Shown one piece after another: positions 33,724 to 46,837 of a stretch of DNA of 64,000 bases. Position 1 is the stretch's first letter; every line of letters starts with the position of its first letter. The stretch covers positions 992,001 to 1,056,000 of the forward strand of contig CM056875.1 in NCBI GenBank assembly GCA_029876055.1, in the 5' to 3' direction. Below the pieces are notes generated by a model. It made no database searches, was not told the DNA's origin, and saw nothing but the letters and a program-made list of their open reading frames with translations. Both the position numbers and the translations under genes were made by a program. Source of the stretch: Madurella fahalii. Lineage: Eukaryota > Ascomycota > Sordariomycetes > Sordariales.

Positions 33724-34265
33724 ACTTGAAGTGGAGGGCGAAGCTGATATCGACGATTTATAGAGCCCGGCCTAGCAATTGCTGGGGATCTTTATTCGCC
33801 TAGGGGTCACTCTATATTTGTGGGTATCCGGACTGCATTCTCGGTTGGATCTGTCTAATCTTTCCAGAACTACACCATCCCGGGCCCGAAACTCTGGACA
33901 GGTGACGAAGCGTAAACGCCGACCACGGCGGAAGGTGATTGGGCGCGTCATTTTTGATTTTGGGGATATGTGGGAGCAGAATCGCGGAAGGGAATCCCCA
34001 GGTCGTAGGATTGGATTCGGGTACCTTGAACACTTACGGAAGGATCTGTCCCCGTAACCCACCAGCCGTTACCTTCAGAGCTCTCTAGATCGAGGACGTA
34101 GTATATGCTACCATGTTCAACCTGAACTGCATACAGAGGGCCGTTGCGGGCGTAGGCACGATCGAATGGAAGGCATCATCTTGTAGTGATGGTTAGAAAG
34201 TCTTCCATGGATTTCCCTTGCTTAGTGTCGCACTTTGCTGAAACTACTAGTAAGCACTGGTGATA
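33724..34265. other. Convergent intergenic region
   Basis: Between the 3' ends of the LPMO and methyltransferase genes. Nothing is seen beyond flanking sequence. Confidence 0.5.
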
Positions 34266-35371
34266 TTAGGGCTTCCTCCCATAGACACAATACACGGCAT
34301 AATACGCCCGAATCTCGGGATTCCCCAAATCCTCCATCACCCGCTCGGTCAGCCGCCTGACCTCATCGCCGCTCAGGCCCGCCAGCCTGCCGTACTTGCC
34401 GGCGCCGGCGATGCCGTTGCCGATCGTGACCCTCGCCATGGCCCCGATGGCCCGGTGCTCTTGCGTCTCGGGCCACGCGCTGACGGGCATGCTGGGCCGG
34501 TTCACCTCTTCCTCGTGCACGTCGACGAACCCGGCCTCCACAAGCCAGTCCTTGTACCGTCTCGTGACGAGGATGTCCCGCCCGACGTTCCTCGCGCCCT
34601 CGACGCTCACCCTGGACCAGCGCTCGAGCGCGGTCCCCGCGAGGCTGTCGTTCTCGCAGCGCAGGCTGAGGTCGCTGTCCTGGAACTCGATCCAGCCGCC
34701 GGGGGCTAGGTGGTCGAACGCTTGGCGGATGACGGCCGGCGGCGAGTTGAAGCACGTCGTGACGTAGCGCAGGTGGATGTAGTCCAGCGTTCCCCGCGGA
34801 GGGAGAAATGTCCAAGGGTCTTCGGCATCGATGCAGGAGATGAAGGTGCAGTTCGCGGGGGGAGGGCGGGAGGGGTAGATGTTGCCTATATCGATGGCCG
34901 TGACGCGCGACGAGGGGTGTTGTTCCGCTGTTGTTTCAAAGACTCAGTGTTTGATAGAAGCGATAAGGGGGCAGAGGCACGGGAACAGACCGAATTCGAT
35001 CGCCCAAATCCCGCTGCCTGTGGCCACGTCTAGGACGTTGGCTGGCGGTTTGGGGAACGGGACGAGTGACAGGCGACCTCGGAAGATGAGGCCTGTCATT
35101 TTGTGCTGGAGGTCTTTTGAGCCGTGTGAGCACATGGCTGCATCCGGAAATGGGTCAAGGACAATGAGTAAGGTTATTCACCAAGCCTATCTTGCTCCTC
35201 GGTATCGTTTGGCATGAGGTAGGCTGATATTTTATGTGAGCAACTCGTTCAGCAATTAATTGCAGGTGAGGACACACTGCCTGCTTTGTATGTATGATAC
35301 GTTCTGCCGCCGTCCTCAACACCATCAGGGACGGCCTTCCCGCCATTGTTGAGTATTGGAGTTGTCTCCAT
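34266..35371 (-). CDS. SAM-dependent methyltransferase, LaeA-like (UMTA type)
   Basis: Four exons: 35371-35278, 35223-35182, 35113-34991 and 34927-34266, giving 306 residues. Splicing gives GRTYHTYKAGTYLMPNDTE and EQDRLDLQHKMTGLIF, the N-terminal signature of fungal LaeA-like proteins. Motif I is ANVLDVATGSGIWAIEFAEQ, followed by RVTAIDIGNIYPSRPPPNC-type sequence, DAEDPWTF, YIHLRYV and PGGWIEFQD. A C-terminal block (GVEGARNV-like, AGFVDVHEE) completes the fold. No signal peptide or membrane helix is present, so it is probably cytosolic or nuclear. Members of this group methylate small metabolites or act as regulators; the substrate cannot be read from sequence. All four exons join in phase and no stop is found, so the gene looks functional. 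Confidence 0.88.
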
Positions 35372-35907
35372 GATGGAGGCTTAGTAGCTCTCAATGCGAG
35401 AAATAGGATTTCTAGATAGGAAGTGTCCTTAGTTGCAGTGGCCGGCAGGGGCTTGGTGAAAGCGGATCAGCTTCCCCAACATAATATCTTGAGGCAGTCC
35501 TCCTGTTGAGGGGTAGAGGCGTGGGGGTTGGCTGTTATCGCTAGTAAGTCCCTAAAAGGAGAAAGTTCTAGCGTACTAGGAATGTCGTGTAACAAGGGTT
35601 AAACCGCATCTAGCATTTTCCCCCCGGACATAACGCCCTTGCCTACAACACGGGGCAACTGGGAATGGCACGCTCCACGGCTACCTAAGTATGTTACGTA
35701 CTGCTGTTGGACTATCGCTCTCAGTCATCTGGCTTCTCATTCGCCTCAAGTCAAGGTTATCGAAGTGGTTGGTTCCGGGCTGCGCCGGACACCCCGGCAA
35801 CTATAGGTTTCTCAACGTTGCTCCACTGCTGTAAAGGTGTCCGTACGCTGCATGGGATTTAGCACTATGTGCTCTTTACCTTTGACATTTACACAGAATT
35901 CCCGGAC
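35372..35907. other. Intergenic region
   Basis: Promoter side of the methyltransferase gene and 3' flank of the GNAT remnant. No gene is seen. Confidence 0.5.
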
Positions 35908-36518
35908 CTAACTGAAGCCCAGCCGCTCGTATAGACTCTCACTCACGTGACCAGCCATAACGGACATGTGGAGGGAGTCCTTACGTGCGAGTTTCACCCC
36001 CCAGTGACACAGCGACGTCCCGTGGCCGCGACGTCGATAGCCAGGCAAGGTGGCGAGGATCCGAAGGTGGATCAGATTCGGGTCGAATTGTCGGAAGTAT
36101 CGATCGTATACCTCCCTCTGACGCTCGGGGAATACGTTGCCGCGTTTGCGGTGAGCCTCTCGACGAGCTCCCACCAGCTCAGCAAAAGCTGCCCAGAATT
36201 AGCACGAACTCACTACAATGATTAGCAGAAAAACCTACGATATTGTGGCTTGTAATCGAGGGTTTTTCATTTATTGCGGTATGAGATGTCCCAGACACTA
36301 ACAGAGACAATCTCTTCGCCATCCTTCGAAACTATGACAATCCAGTTATCGAGCTCCAGAAGTCTCTCAGCAAGTATCTCCGTGGACTCGTGATGGTCCT
36401 CTTGGTACTGCTCGCGCCATAGAAAACGATACCCCATTGCGGGTCGTCGGGCATTGACCTCTATTTGGACGCTGGTAATTGCGTGGATACCGGACGGCCG
36501 ACCTTCGCGGAGCTTCAT
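35908..36518 (-). pseudogene. GNAT-type acetyltransferase, broken or with an unresolved intron
   Basis: Two minus-strand pieces. The 5' piece (36518-36267) carries the N-terminal half ending LLELDNWIVIVSKDGEEIV then SVSVWDIS. The 3' piece, from about 36183 to 35908, carries LRILATLPGYRRRGHGTSL, the acetyl-CoA loop (Q/RxxGxG-like, here RRRGHG), and AGHVSESLYERLGF at the end. A TGA lies just after the first piece. An intron from about 36220 to 36184 could join them only if that stop were read differently. Fungal GNAT proteins acetylate small molecules or proteins. Either a pseudogene or a gene with an unusual splice. Confidence 0.6.
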
Positions 36519-39099
36519 GGTATTCTAGGTAAAATGAGAATTCTTCCGTGCATTGGACAGACCTATCAAGGAGAAACAAACTAGAACTTAGGCGACAAAA
36601 CCCGCTCACGAATTCCGTCCACCTCGGTACAAGTAGGGAATGCGTAGGGCCCCGGCCAGGTACGCGAAGGACTGGTAAATACCGTTGCAGACGTAGGCCA
36701 GTTGGAGCAAGGGGTAAAGGCGGGCACAAATGCATCAAGTTCATAAATATGACGAGCCAAGAGAACTCTCCCTTAGCGCCATGCAAATAGTCCCACACAG
36801 AGTCGTGATCTTGCCCTTCGAACCGAAGTGTCCAGTATTTCTGTTCAAGCCAATATCATACTGAATCTGAAGGCATCGTGTAGGAAGAAATGAAAGGATG
36901 GACAAAGATCGGTTCAATATTCGGGAACATGGCGCGGATGATACAACCCATTCGCCCGTAGGTCACGCGCCGCTCATATTCGGCATCTCGCCCAAGTAAT
37001 TATACCAGCGAAGTGATGGAGGTATTCCCATTCGTAAGCCAACTCTGCCATCCGTTCCGTTCGTACTCTTATGAGTGTTTTAAGTGCTGTAAGATCTGAT
37101 AGGTAGGGAATCGTGTGCTGGGAGTCCTTTCACGTTGCGTATGCGCTGACGGGCCTGTTTTCACCAAGCTTCTCGAGTCTATCAAGGGTATTTCCGTCCG
37201 GAAATTTGCGGTCGGCAACTCTCTCAAGAACACAGAGGTTCAATACGACCTTGGCCTCCTCGGAAAGTGACCGCCCATCGGAGTATTCATCGCTGTATTA
37301 TATATAGGTGAATTGCCTGAGGACCTAAAGTGGGCAAAGCAGCTAGGAATTTATCCTTGATCTGGTGGCATAGTGGCTCTCTCCTGCCGCCTGCTGCGGG
37401 TACGCTGACTATCTCAGCTGGAAGGTGCTATGGCGGAGCACCAGGGCAATCATCTGCGCCGGCCACCGTTGCGGGAAGGAACCAACCGGATGTTTAAAAC
37501 AATCAGTACTGGCCTCTGAGGACGAGAGGACGCTTGTCTGAAGGTGATTTGTTCGCTTGTAGGAGTCGGTAAAGTTGTGTAGGGACTTACTGGCGTCGTG
37601 TCCTCAGTTGTCCGAGCACCCCGTCGCAGCCAAACAAGCCAGCTCGGTCGCTGCATGTCAAAGGAAGCGCAAATAATCTGCCAGCCAACTCACCCACCTG
37701 CTTATACCCTCAGCGTTGGTACTGGAGCGGGGACGAGCTCGCTAGGCGCCAGGATAGGGACCATTCATCCTGTCGGGATATATCCTGTAACGTAGGGTGT
37801 TCTGCCATCGTGGCCCGCAGCGGTGAAGATAGAGACCTACGTACAGTCTCATCAAGGGGCGCGTTCCCTCGCCTGTATACGTAATGTGGCAATGCTTCGG
37901 GCAGGCAGGTTGGTGATTAGATATCCCTTTGGGTCAGGAGGATGAGACTCTTGAGCGCACAGTCGTGGCAGCTCATGGTCGCTCCTTTCCCCCTTTCGCT
38001 CTTTCGCAGCCCTGCGGGTTCTGCGGGGCTATGTAATGGGCGCTCAGATGTCTGAGGTGCTTCGGAGTCAGAGGGCGAGCCCGGGGGAGGAGGAGGAAGG
38101 GGGGGGGGGTTGGGTCGATGGCAGAATCCCACACATCCGCCTGTCCTGCAACCCTGTCTTGCGCTGGCACTGTATGGAGAAAGAAAAGCTGCCACTCGAT
38201 GCACGATCGTATTACGGCTCTCAGAACCCCGGCGGCCGAATAGCCACCGGAATGCCGGTAAGCTCGCGTGAAACGACAACTTGATACGGGAGGCTGGGGT
38301 TGTCATTTGCCCAACCTACCGGGGTTGGTGGAAGAAAGTGCAGTTCTGCCTGCAGTTTGGGCGGGACGCTAGATTCCTGGAGGTGTAAGCCCTAGATTTG
38401 CGGAATAATTGGCTAGACGGTATATCTTGCTTGCAGACGAGACAGTTTTTTGTTTGCTCTCGATCAGGGTACGAGGGGATAATTAATATGCAGAATCCTC
38501 CACGTGGTCACGGAAAGAGCGCAGGTGGGAGAGTACCTTGTAAAGGGCATTAATCACCCTGTTGTGAGTAAAGTCGATAACATTTAGATTCAGTTCTGTT
38601 TTTCGTCTGATCTCGCCCTTCTTCGAAAGACATTTCACTTTCATGACGGGTTGGCGGCCGCAGTTGGGCCTCGGAAATTCTCGGGCGGGTTTGTATTCGA
38701 GATGAACTTTGCAGAGGTCCAGTTCCAGAGAGAACCTGACTCGAGCCGAGAAAAATTAGGATATATACTCCACTGACGTGAAGATACAGGAGTTGGAGGA
38801 TACAGCACAGGTTACCAGTCAGAGTATTTCCTTGTTGAAACACACCTCCCCTAAGTATTCACAAGACTTCTGGTAATACTCCTCTTTCACATAGTTACGA
38901 CATTCAGTAGATGCGTGTCTAGAAAATCTGAAGGTACCGTTGGAATCCTTCAGATGCACCAACGCGACATTAACTCTCTTGAACCCTAGTCAACTGATCC
39001 CGAGCAAGAGGTTCGAGAACTGAGATCAGCATGACACTGCTAATATGTAAACTACTAGACTGGTCTACTTCGTATCAATACATTGAACCTCTACTTCGT
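36519..39099. other. Long gene-free stretch with decayed fragments
   Basis: No intact gene. On the minus strand 37140-37300 reads ARSLSEEAKVVLNL-type coding sequence without a start; it is probably a remnant. A G-rich tract with an 11-base G run at about 38090-38110 could form a G-quadruplex. AT-rich elsewhere. Confidence 0.45.
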
Positions 39100-39871
39100 C
39101 TGTATTGAACCATTTCCCTGGGATCTCGTCTTTACCATATAGCCAGGCTCCTGACATTGGTTCTCATCCCTTATCCTTCCCAAAAAACACAATAGCTCCG
39201 CCATACAGTGGTATATTAACATAAAAGGCTACCGTACCTAGGCCTTTCTCCGAGCGGTAGTTGAGATCGTCTTTTGTTACGCCATCCTATCTCTAGTAAG
39301 CTGCGAAGCGATATAGGACGTAAAGAACTTTACCCATTGGGCGACCATTTCCAAAATATCGTCCTTTGTCTTGCCACGCACGTCGATAGGCATCTTTGAT
39401 GGTAGTGAACTGCTTCCGTTTCGAGTTCCTTCGACTTATTAGATCTACGCTTCTCGATGGGAGTACATTTACGCCCGAGAAGATTCCCTTGCCTATCATT
39501 TTAAGAGCGGGGTGTTGCAGTGAGAGTAGACAGCCGGGAAAAGTCGCTTAGTTTTCACGTAACACCGGTCTCATCCGAGAAACCTTCAAACCAGTAAACG
39601 AGTATTGTAGGCGTAGACGGTATTTAGGGACGACCCAGGCATTGAAAAGGTGAGAATTGAGGTCAAAACTTAGCACGCTCATAAGTTCTTTATCAGCCTC
39701 CAAGGAAGGGTAAAGGCGGGGAAGCTGTCGCTGTAGCCCAGTTACCTGGGATTGACATAACTGAGCACAGCACCTTACATTATAGTCAACTGGACCATTC
39801 AATCGTACAATCCTGGATAGAGGTAGCCCATAAATAGCTAGCACCGACGTATAACGATATCTAGGAAGCAA
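39100..39871 (-). pseudogene. Remnant of an unrecognised gene, copy A
   Basis: Minus-strand pieces in several frames: RQLPRLYPSLEADKELMSVL, then NSKRKQFTTIKDAYRRAW with GRYFGNGRPMG, and near the 3' end RSEKGLGTVAFYVNIPL and AWLYGKDEIPGKWF. Copy B at 40873-41545 matches piece by piece. Stops and frame changes separate the pieces. The family was not recognised. Confidence 0.55.
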
Positions 39872-40872
39872 GGGTTCAAGCTATCGACCCTGCCGATTAG
39901 AGGAACTGGGACTATAGTTGCCGTCTGCTACGTTTGGCTGCCATGCGGTGGTCAAGTGCGGTTTCTACTGTACTGTTGTTCCGAGTGGTCTCCCGAAACT
40001 CAATTAATCTGTCTATATACATTGGGTTGGATACCTTGCTAAGATGTTCTGGCAAATGGCCCTAGATGACTGGCATATCCTGTAAAACCTCTTCGTTTTG
40101 TTTTCTCAGGGCTAACACTGTTAACAGCCTGTGGTGGAAAAGCCGCTAGCTGCGTTAGCAATCTCTGTAGCTCTGTAGCACTTGTTTACAATCAAGCGGA
40201 AATAGCTTAAGACGCTGACAGGCTATTTACAATCACATATTTTTCACTGAGGTCCAAGTAAAGAGAGTATTGTTGTGACGTCTCTAGTAACTTCCTTAAA
40301 CTGGCTATATATTATAATCCTAGCCGTTACCTATCCCTCGTATCCTCTAATCCACTTATTAGTATATTTGTCAATAAGTATATCGGCTAGTGCTTACTAC
40401 AAAGCCTAAGTCGGTTACCACGATCTGCAGTTACAAAAACCTCACGACCTAGAAGCGTTTCCAGGGAAGGGATACGGTTCTTGTACCGGCTTCCGACAAT
40501 GCAATTCGAGTTATCGCACTTGATTCTTCCTACCAGATTATAACAGCCAGTATAGCAGTTCTCTTGCATTCATACTGTTCAATCAAAGTCCCACGAAGAC
40601 GCACGTTCCGGCATGCGCTACTCCTAGGAAGCATTCTCCGATGCCATGTTGGGAGCGGTTGGTCGACCGCCCAAAATTCCAGTCATCTGAACGCTACAGC
40701 GGGAAAACAACAGCAACACAAAATGCAAACATCCAGCGGTATAAATGCAGTAGTGCGACAGTACTAAGATATTCCAAGCGCTTCGAGACCCGCAACCATG
40801 TACATATTTATCTTGGAACTTAGCTAGGTGCAGGATCTAATAGTAGTATATTATTTCATATCCCTCCGGCGT
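39872..40872. other. Gene-free stretch between the two remnants
   Basis: AT-rich, with a short minus-strand frame near 40.4-40.57 kb of uncertain meaning. No gene is supported. Confidence 0.4.
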
Positions 40873-41545
40873 AGTTTATTCTGCTATTTCTATATCGATC
40901 CATTCAATCTTAGTAGGGCCTGTTCCAACCACCCAGTCCGGCATGTCCTCTTTATTATATAGCCAGCGTCCCCACTCCGGATACATATGTCCCTCAGAGA
41001 CAAAAACCGTCTCGTCAAACGGTATATCGAGGTAAAGGGCCACCGTCTTTGGGCTCTTGGCGGGACAGTAATGGAGATCGTTCTTCGTTACATCATTCTA
41101 TCGCTAGTAAGCTACAAGACAACGTAAAATGGATTTAAGAACCTACCCATTGAGCGACTATTTCCAAAATCCCGTCTTTAGTTTTGTTCCCCACGTCGAT
41201 GATAGGCATCTTTGAGAGTAGCGAACTACTTCTATAGGTTCCTGGGCTTTGATAGACTTACGCTCCTCAATTATAGTACAGTTTGCGCCTAACAAAATCC
41301 CCTCGCGTCTCATTTTTATGGCGGGGCATTGCAGTCATCAGTGCGGGGTAGTTGCGACGCGAGAACCAGACGGCCGTGGAAAGTGGCTCAGTTTTCAGGT
41401 GATACCGGTTTTATCCGAGAAGCTTTGGGGCCGGTAAACGAGTATTTTAAGCGTAGGACGAGTGTTGAAGAGGTGAAGTTTGTGGTCAAAACTGAGTGCA
41501 TTTACTAGTTCTTTATCAGCCTCTAAAGAGCGGTAAAGGCGGGGA
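40873..41545 (-). pseudogene. Remnant of the same unrecognised gene, copy B
   Basis: The C-terminal part is well kept: NDLHYCPAKSPKTVALYLDI, then EGHMYPEWGRWLYNKEDMP and WVVGTGPTKIEWIDIEIAE before a stop. Upstream, LPRLYRSLEADKELVNALSF and FATLKDAYHRRGEQN-like pieces are in other frames with stops. An intron may lie near 41100-41150. It is a diverged duplicate of copy A. Confidence 0.55.
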
Positions 41546-42732
41546 AGCTGTTACTATGGCCGGTAAGTACTTATATTAATATACTCCGAATATAGCGACC
41601 GGTGTGCTAACTTGGAAAAGCTTCCCATCAAGTACCACAACAAAGGCGAAATAAGGTAAACTTGCGTACCAAGCATTGGCAGCGGTTCCATTAGTAGATC
41701 TGTAAAGGTTGGGTGGGATCTAAAAGCTACATACCTACTGATCGACTAGAAAATGTCCATTACTCTCTCAATGGGCAGATGAAGATTCCACAATTCGTCT
41801 TGGAGCGCTCTCAGCAACGTCGCAAATGCAGTTGCCGAAGATTTTGCAAACAGCTCTGATGTCAGCAGCATGATAAGCCCAATGTTTACCGCTTTCTGCA
41901 GTGGTAATCAGCTTCGGCGCCAGAAATGGAACTTATCTGCCTGTTACATCCCGCTCAGTAGCAGACATTCGGCAACGTACTAACTTTGTGGAAAGAGAAC
42001 TTCAATCAACTTCTTGTAGCGCGGACTCTGGCCAATATCTCGTCTTCCCGCTATGCCTAAGTGTTTTTTCAAGAGCTACTCGATGGAACTCGGGGATTAT
42101 ATGACGCTTATTTAGCTCTACTGAGATCCCACGGATTTGGGAAAATTGAAGTGATGCCAATGTGAGTAACCGATAGGTTGCTGGAATAATGATGTTGGAT
42201 GGAAGACGAGATTGGGGAATATTGGGGAATGTAGGGGAACGGGGACTCATATTTCCCACTAATGAGTGTGGGTATTCTGTGCAGTAAACGTGTGAGAGAC
42301 GGATGATATGGAGTTTGTTGCTGCCTGAACACTTCGTAAATGGATTGGCTTGGGTCAGGTAATTTGCCGCTTAGTCGCATCACCTAACGACTACCTTGAC
42401 CTGCACTAAACAATCAGAGGTGCACGGGTTACATTCTGCGCTAACAGTACTTAATTCTAGTTGACGGTAACTCAATTGTGTTAGTAGGAAGTGTAATATG
42501 TGCACCTCCGGTTATTTTTTCACCACTTGGCCTGGCAGTTGTTTTTAGAATATCTTGCTTCGACTTTCCGCGTAATCTATACTGAGTTGCAACGCCTGGT
42601 CATGGTGCTAGCCATTCAGCATCCCATCCGACCAGCAATGTTTAAACCTGCCGTGGAGCCCCCATCTCCATCCGGATAGACGCTCTCGTCGTCCGAATCG
42701 AACGCATCAAACCATTCGTGCCGGTAAATGTC
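41546..42732. other. Gene-free stretch
   Basis: AT-rich with no convincing gene. Short frames on both strands only. Confidence 0.4.
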
Positions 42733-44428
42733 TCATTCCGCAACAGTAAACCTATCTCTGTCTCGCATCCAGGTGAACAAATTACTCGTAACTCCTTCGG
42801 AGAGATCCCTCTCCCGGTCTGACCACCCATAGTCCACTTCGACTACCACATCCTTATACTCGTGCGAATTGTTGATAATCGGGGTCCTAGACGCTGTAGA
42901 TATAGGTCCTGTTCTTTGTATGTCTTTCCTGGCCCCAACGCAGTTCCATGTGAGAGACGAGAACCGAAGTTCGTGCTTGCCTGGGCAATGTGCGTGAAGC
43001 TGGACACCAAGATCGGTGTCCTTGATGTCCGTGTCCCCAAGGGAGGGTATGGGTACATCGGAGGGGATTCCCGGGGCGGCTCTTGGGTCAGAAACATCAA
43101 CCGGCACTCATCAGCTTGTGAGATTGGCTTTGAGTCGTGATGCAACGGAGACACCGGTTCCCGAATGAAGGACAACATGGTACTAGTCCAGGCTGCCTTG
43201 TGAAGGTCAATCCTGTTCAGGCCAAGGAGGCTGGAGGCACTCCGTAGGAAATCTCTGTGTGCGCATGTGATGATCCCTCCAAGCCAGAGATATGAGATAT
43301 GAGGAGTCCGATCAAAGAACATGCGAGCCAAGACCCGAAGGTTCGCAGTTCCTTTCGATTGCAGCACGGCCATGGTGCCTTGCAACCATGCACTGCAGGC
43401 GTTAGCTGGTATGCCTGGCTCGTAAAAGACGCTGCCCAGAACGGACTTCATCCCTCGAGCGCTGGCGCTTAGGGTCAGGAGTCTGTCGAACTGGCGTCAA
43501 TCGTGTTCCTTGATAAGTAAAGCTTTCGGTACTGTTTTCTCTGCAGAAAATCTGCAGAGCCCTCGTGGTACATGGGAACAGAATCTTCCTGTTGTCGAGC
43601 TTGGCTAAAGGGAGAAGTAGTGCGGCGGCAAGGACCGCCCGGCTCTGTGTGTTGGTGCTGTGGAAGGCGGAATAAGCCTCAATGTACTGCAACGCCGCTT
43701 CAAAGGATGCCGGAGTTGGCGAATAAGAACTTGTATGGGTTAGAGAGCTAGTTAGGAAAATGGGATTATTGGATTCCTTTGTGATACTTCAGGGCGGAAG
43801 AAGTCGCCATCGCTCATGAGGTATGGTTGCCCTCCAACTCTCCCCTAAGGACGGCTGCCCACCATCGAGCTGCCTCGCCAGTCAGCTCCCCTAGCTCAAC
43901 CACCATAGGTCTGCCATTTTCGGCCGCTTCACCGGAGACTTCGTGGGATACCCAAGGTGCTTGACTTGTGGTGTATTCGATCGGAGACGCTCGGGGGATG
44001 ATCTCCGCCCACCGTGCGGATAGTGCGTACGCCCAAGCAAAAACAAGGACCACAAGATGGCCGTCGTCTTTGCCGAACCACTCGAAGGGCGTTAAATCCG
44101 GGTTATTTGCAAAGACGGTTGATGTTGGCTTCCCGATTGCTGCCGCCATCTGGAATGTCTGCTCGAATGCAGGGATATTACAATCCCCTTCACTGGATAT
44201 CCAGGTAGACTTTGCAGTTACAAGCCCGGAATCGTCTGGATCCAGACCGACAGGGAGAACTGGATGTTGAGGGAAAAGTTGCTCCGCTTCCAGACATGTT
44301 GATGGGCGGGAACAATCGCCAGCAGGGCCTACCCAAACCTTGTACCAAATCTGGTAGCCTTGTTCGTAGAATTCCTTGTACACGTCATCAGTAGGCCGAA
44401 GGGAATCTTCCATCTGAGTAGACGTCAT
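42733..44428 (-). pseudogene. Degraded gene of a fungal family of unknown function
   Basis: The 5' part (44428-43814) starts MTSTQMEDSLRPTDDVYKEF and has YEQGYQIWYKVWVGPAGDC and LVVLVFAWAYALSARWAEII. Later blocks are FEAALQYIEAYSAFHSTNT, SVLGSVFYEPGIPANACSAW, SKPISQADECRLMFL and DTDLGVQLHAHCPGKHEL. I recognise the block order from a widespread ascomycete family without a known role. Lesions are a frame change near 43838, a TGA near 43790, a frame change near 43490 and another near 43035 in a C-run. No intron with good signals removes them all. There are no membrane segments or signal peptide. Confidence 0.7.
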
Positions 44429-46837
44429 GGTGTTTGGAGATGCGCGTCTGTCGATATGCGCCCGCTGTTCTCGCCGCGTGGAACGTGGTGAGCAACGCAG
44501 TCAGCAGGTTTTTATGTTCGAAAATCGAGAGGCGCCGGTGCTCGCTTATCTCGACACTCGGTGTTGTAAGGATCCTATCGAGCGAACAAGAAAGAGACAA
44601 TGCAGGCACGTGTTGGATGTTGGATCATTCACACGAAGGCACGTGATCGGTCACCATCTGCACTTTGCACGCCCACTAGCACCGCCGCAAAAGCCACAGC
44701 TCTGTTTGAAGTTTCCAAGTGACAGGGTACATGTGAGGGTCGTGGAAACCGCAGTAGCTTCAGCCGTCTCGCTCGGTGCCTACTTTGGAAATCGTTAGCT
44801 AAGGTATTCATAGCACTTCTCGTCAATTGAGCCTGCAACAGGTGTGGAAAAGAGTGCTGAATTGATTGTCCTGTCTAAGGAGCAATGGCCAGGACGGCCC
44901 TACTTAGTTCGAGAGTTGTGGAGTGGCCACCTTAACATCGTGCCTTCAAGAAACCACGGGTTTAATCATCTTGCAAACAAGGATCTGTTAGGAGGCAGCA
45001 GTGCGGGAAGTATAAGTCGCAATACCTAAGGACATTATCATATAGGACAGTCCACGTTGAGGACGAACTGTGGGCTCATACAGGTTATTGTTTTGCCGTG
45101 CCAGCCCGTTGTACTAGTTAGTCAAACCAAAACCTATCGTGTAAAATGAATCCCTATTTAAGAGAAAGGCGGTTGGTGATCTCCAGGTGGGAGGCCACTG
45201 AAACTCCGAAAGAGACCTACTCCCCGTGCCCTTAGGCTTCCCCTTCCTCAGAACCGGGGGTAATGTCGGGTCCCAGTACACATGCGGTAATCAACGGAAA
45301 TGCAACAATCATCCAGGCTTTCTTCTCTTGACGCATCGGCCCATAATCTGTAGCGGTGCAGCGAATGGGTACCCCCTTGATGCCAACCAACCCTCGGTGT
45401 CTGGGCGGGAGAAGCCAAAAGGTGTCAGCGAACTGCTTGCGGCTCGCGATCGGACCAGGAGACGTTCCCTGTATAGATGATTATATATATGCGCAGCGAC
45501 GAGATCTTTTGGACGGAATTTTGAGCGTATGGCGAGCTTTGAGACGGTAATTACCTATTGTCTAGCTAAGTGAGCAGAGAGCGGAGAAAGAAACAAAGAG
45601 CCAAAGAAAAAGAAACACGACTGCATCCTGTTACCGTGAGTTAGTGGTGGGACAAGGTATAACCACATGCACAGAGCTAGGTACCTAGCTTCGATCCTGC
45701 GGTTCATGCGCGACGAGCATACTACCTACCTACCTTAGGTTGGTAAAGTACGTTCGTTTGTAATCAGTAAGGTAAGGGCCTAGAACACGGGATGCAAAGT
45801 TATCAGACGCATTTAGCTCATTCATTGACTCAATGGTACCATGCACCCACGCTGGATACTAAACTCTTGGGTCGAGCTTCACATGTACGCCCCAATTAGT
45901 GTGGCTGGGTTGATCGGTCCCAACTCAAAGCTCAAGGAATGGATGGAATGCGGGAGTTGCATGAGGTGGAGGGCTGTGAAGCGCCGCTAACTATTACCCA
46001 TCTTTTCAACCCCAAACTGTCGTGCATTTCACCCCGCTGCCCATCAGCTGGACTACGTAAGGGAAACGGAGTTAGGAAGCTCATATGATAAAGTACCCAT
46101 CTGAACAGGGAGGGTGGGATGGAGCCGCCGTCGATTCGAGTGCTGTTCTGCAACCCTGCCTAATAAGACGAATCCCCGGCGAAGCGCAGGCTTTGAAGCC
46201 GGAATTGAGCGGGATGGTTGTGACTGCATCCCAACGTTACAATAACACCATTGCGGGCATGCAGGGTCTCGGGGCCAGGAAATCTACCCCCGCTCCTCAT
46301 GGCTACTTGGGGCAGGCTAAGGCGGCTGCTTAAAAGATGTAAGTGGACAAAGCAGACATACCTTGCAGTTCAGCTGCTTTTATCTCGTTCTAAGGCCGTA
46401 AATGGAGAGACATGCAGCAAAGCTGAGGTCTGGCCCGGTCTGTTCTTGGAGACGAACATAAATAAACGAATACTACATAACGCTGGGAGGCGCGATCTCA
46501 ATCCTGGTTGGTCATCGACAGAAAGTCCGACAACCACTGCCGTGCCATGAGATATTTACCACAAGTTCTGTGGCAAAAAGACGACAATTATCTCCTGGGG
46601 CTACCAAGTACCTAACGGGAAGATTCTGACTCTAGTGAGAAATATAAAGCCAGCAACGGTACTAGAGCTGCCCAACAACGAGGAAGCAACTCTGCAGCAG
46701 GCAATCAATACACACCATTCTCTCCTTTCCCCGCTCCGCAAAACAGCTGGTCCCCTTCACCGGCGAGGAACGCCAAGCCCAATCGAAACCACAATTCTGA
46801 GCCTGCTGTGCCGGCGTCTGTTCTCTTGCTACAAGCA
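44429..46837. other. Intergenic region upstream of the large tyrosinase
   Basis: 2.4 kb with no gene. A short dispersed repeat lies at about 44735-44800 and recurs at 53150-53225. Promoter sequence of the tyrosinase gene is presumably at its right end. Confidence 0.5.

Noticed and set aside
32873..35371. The LaeA-like methyltransferase as the LPMO N-terminal His methyltransferase
   Set aside because: The characterised enzyme is a membrane protein of another kind; only proximity supports the idea.
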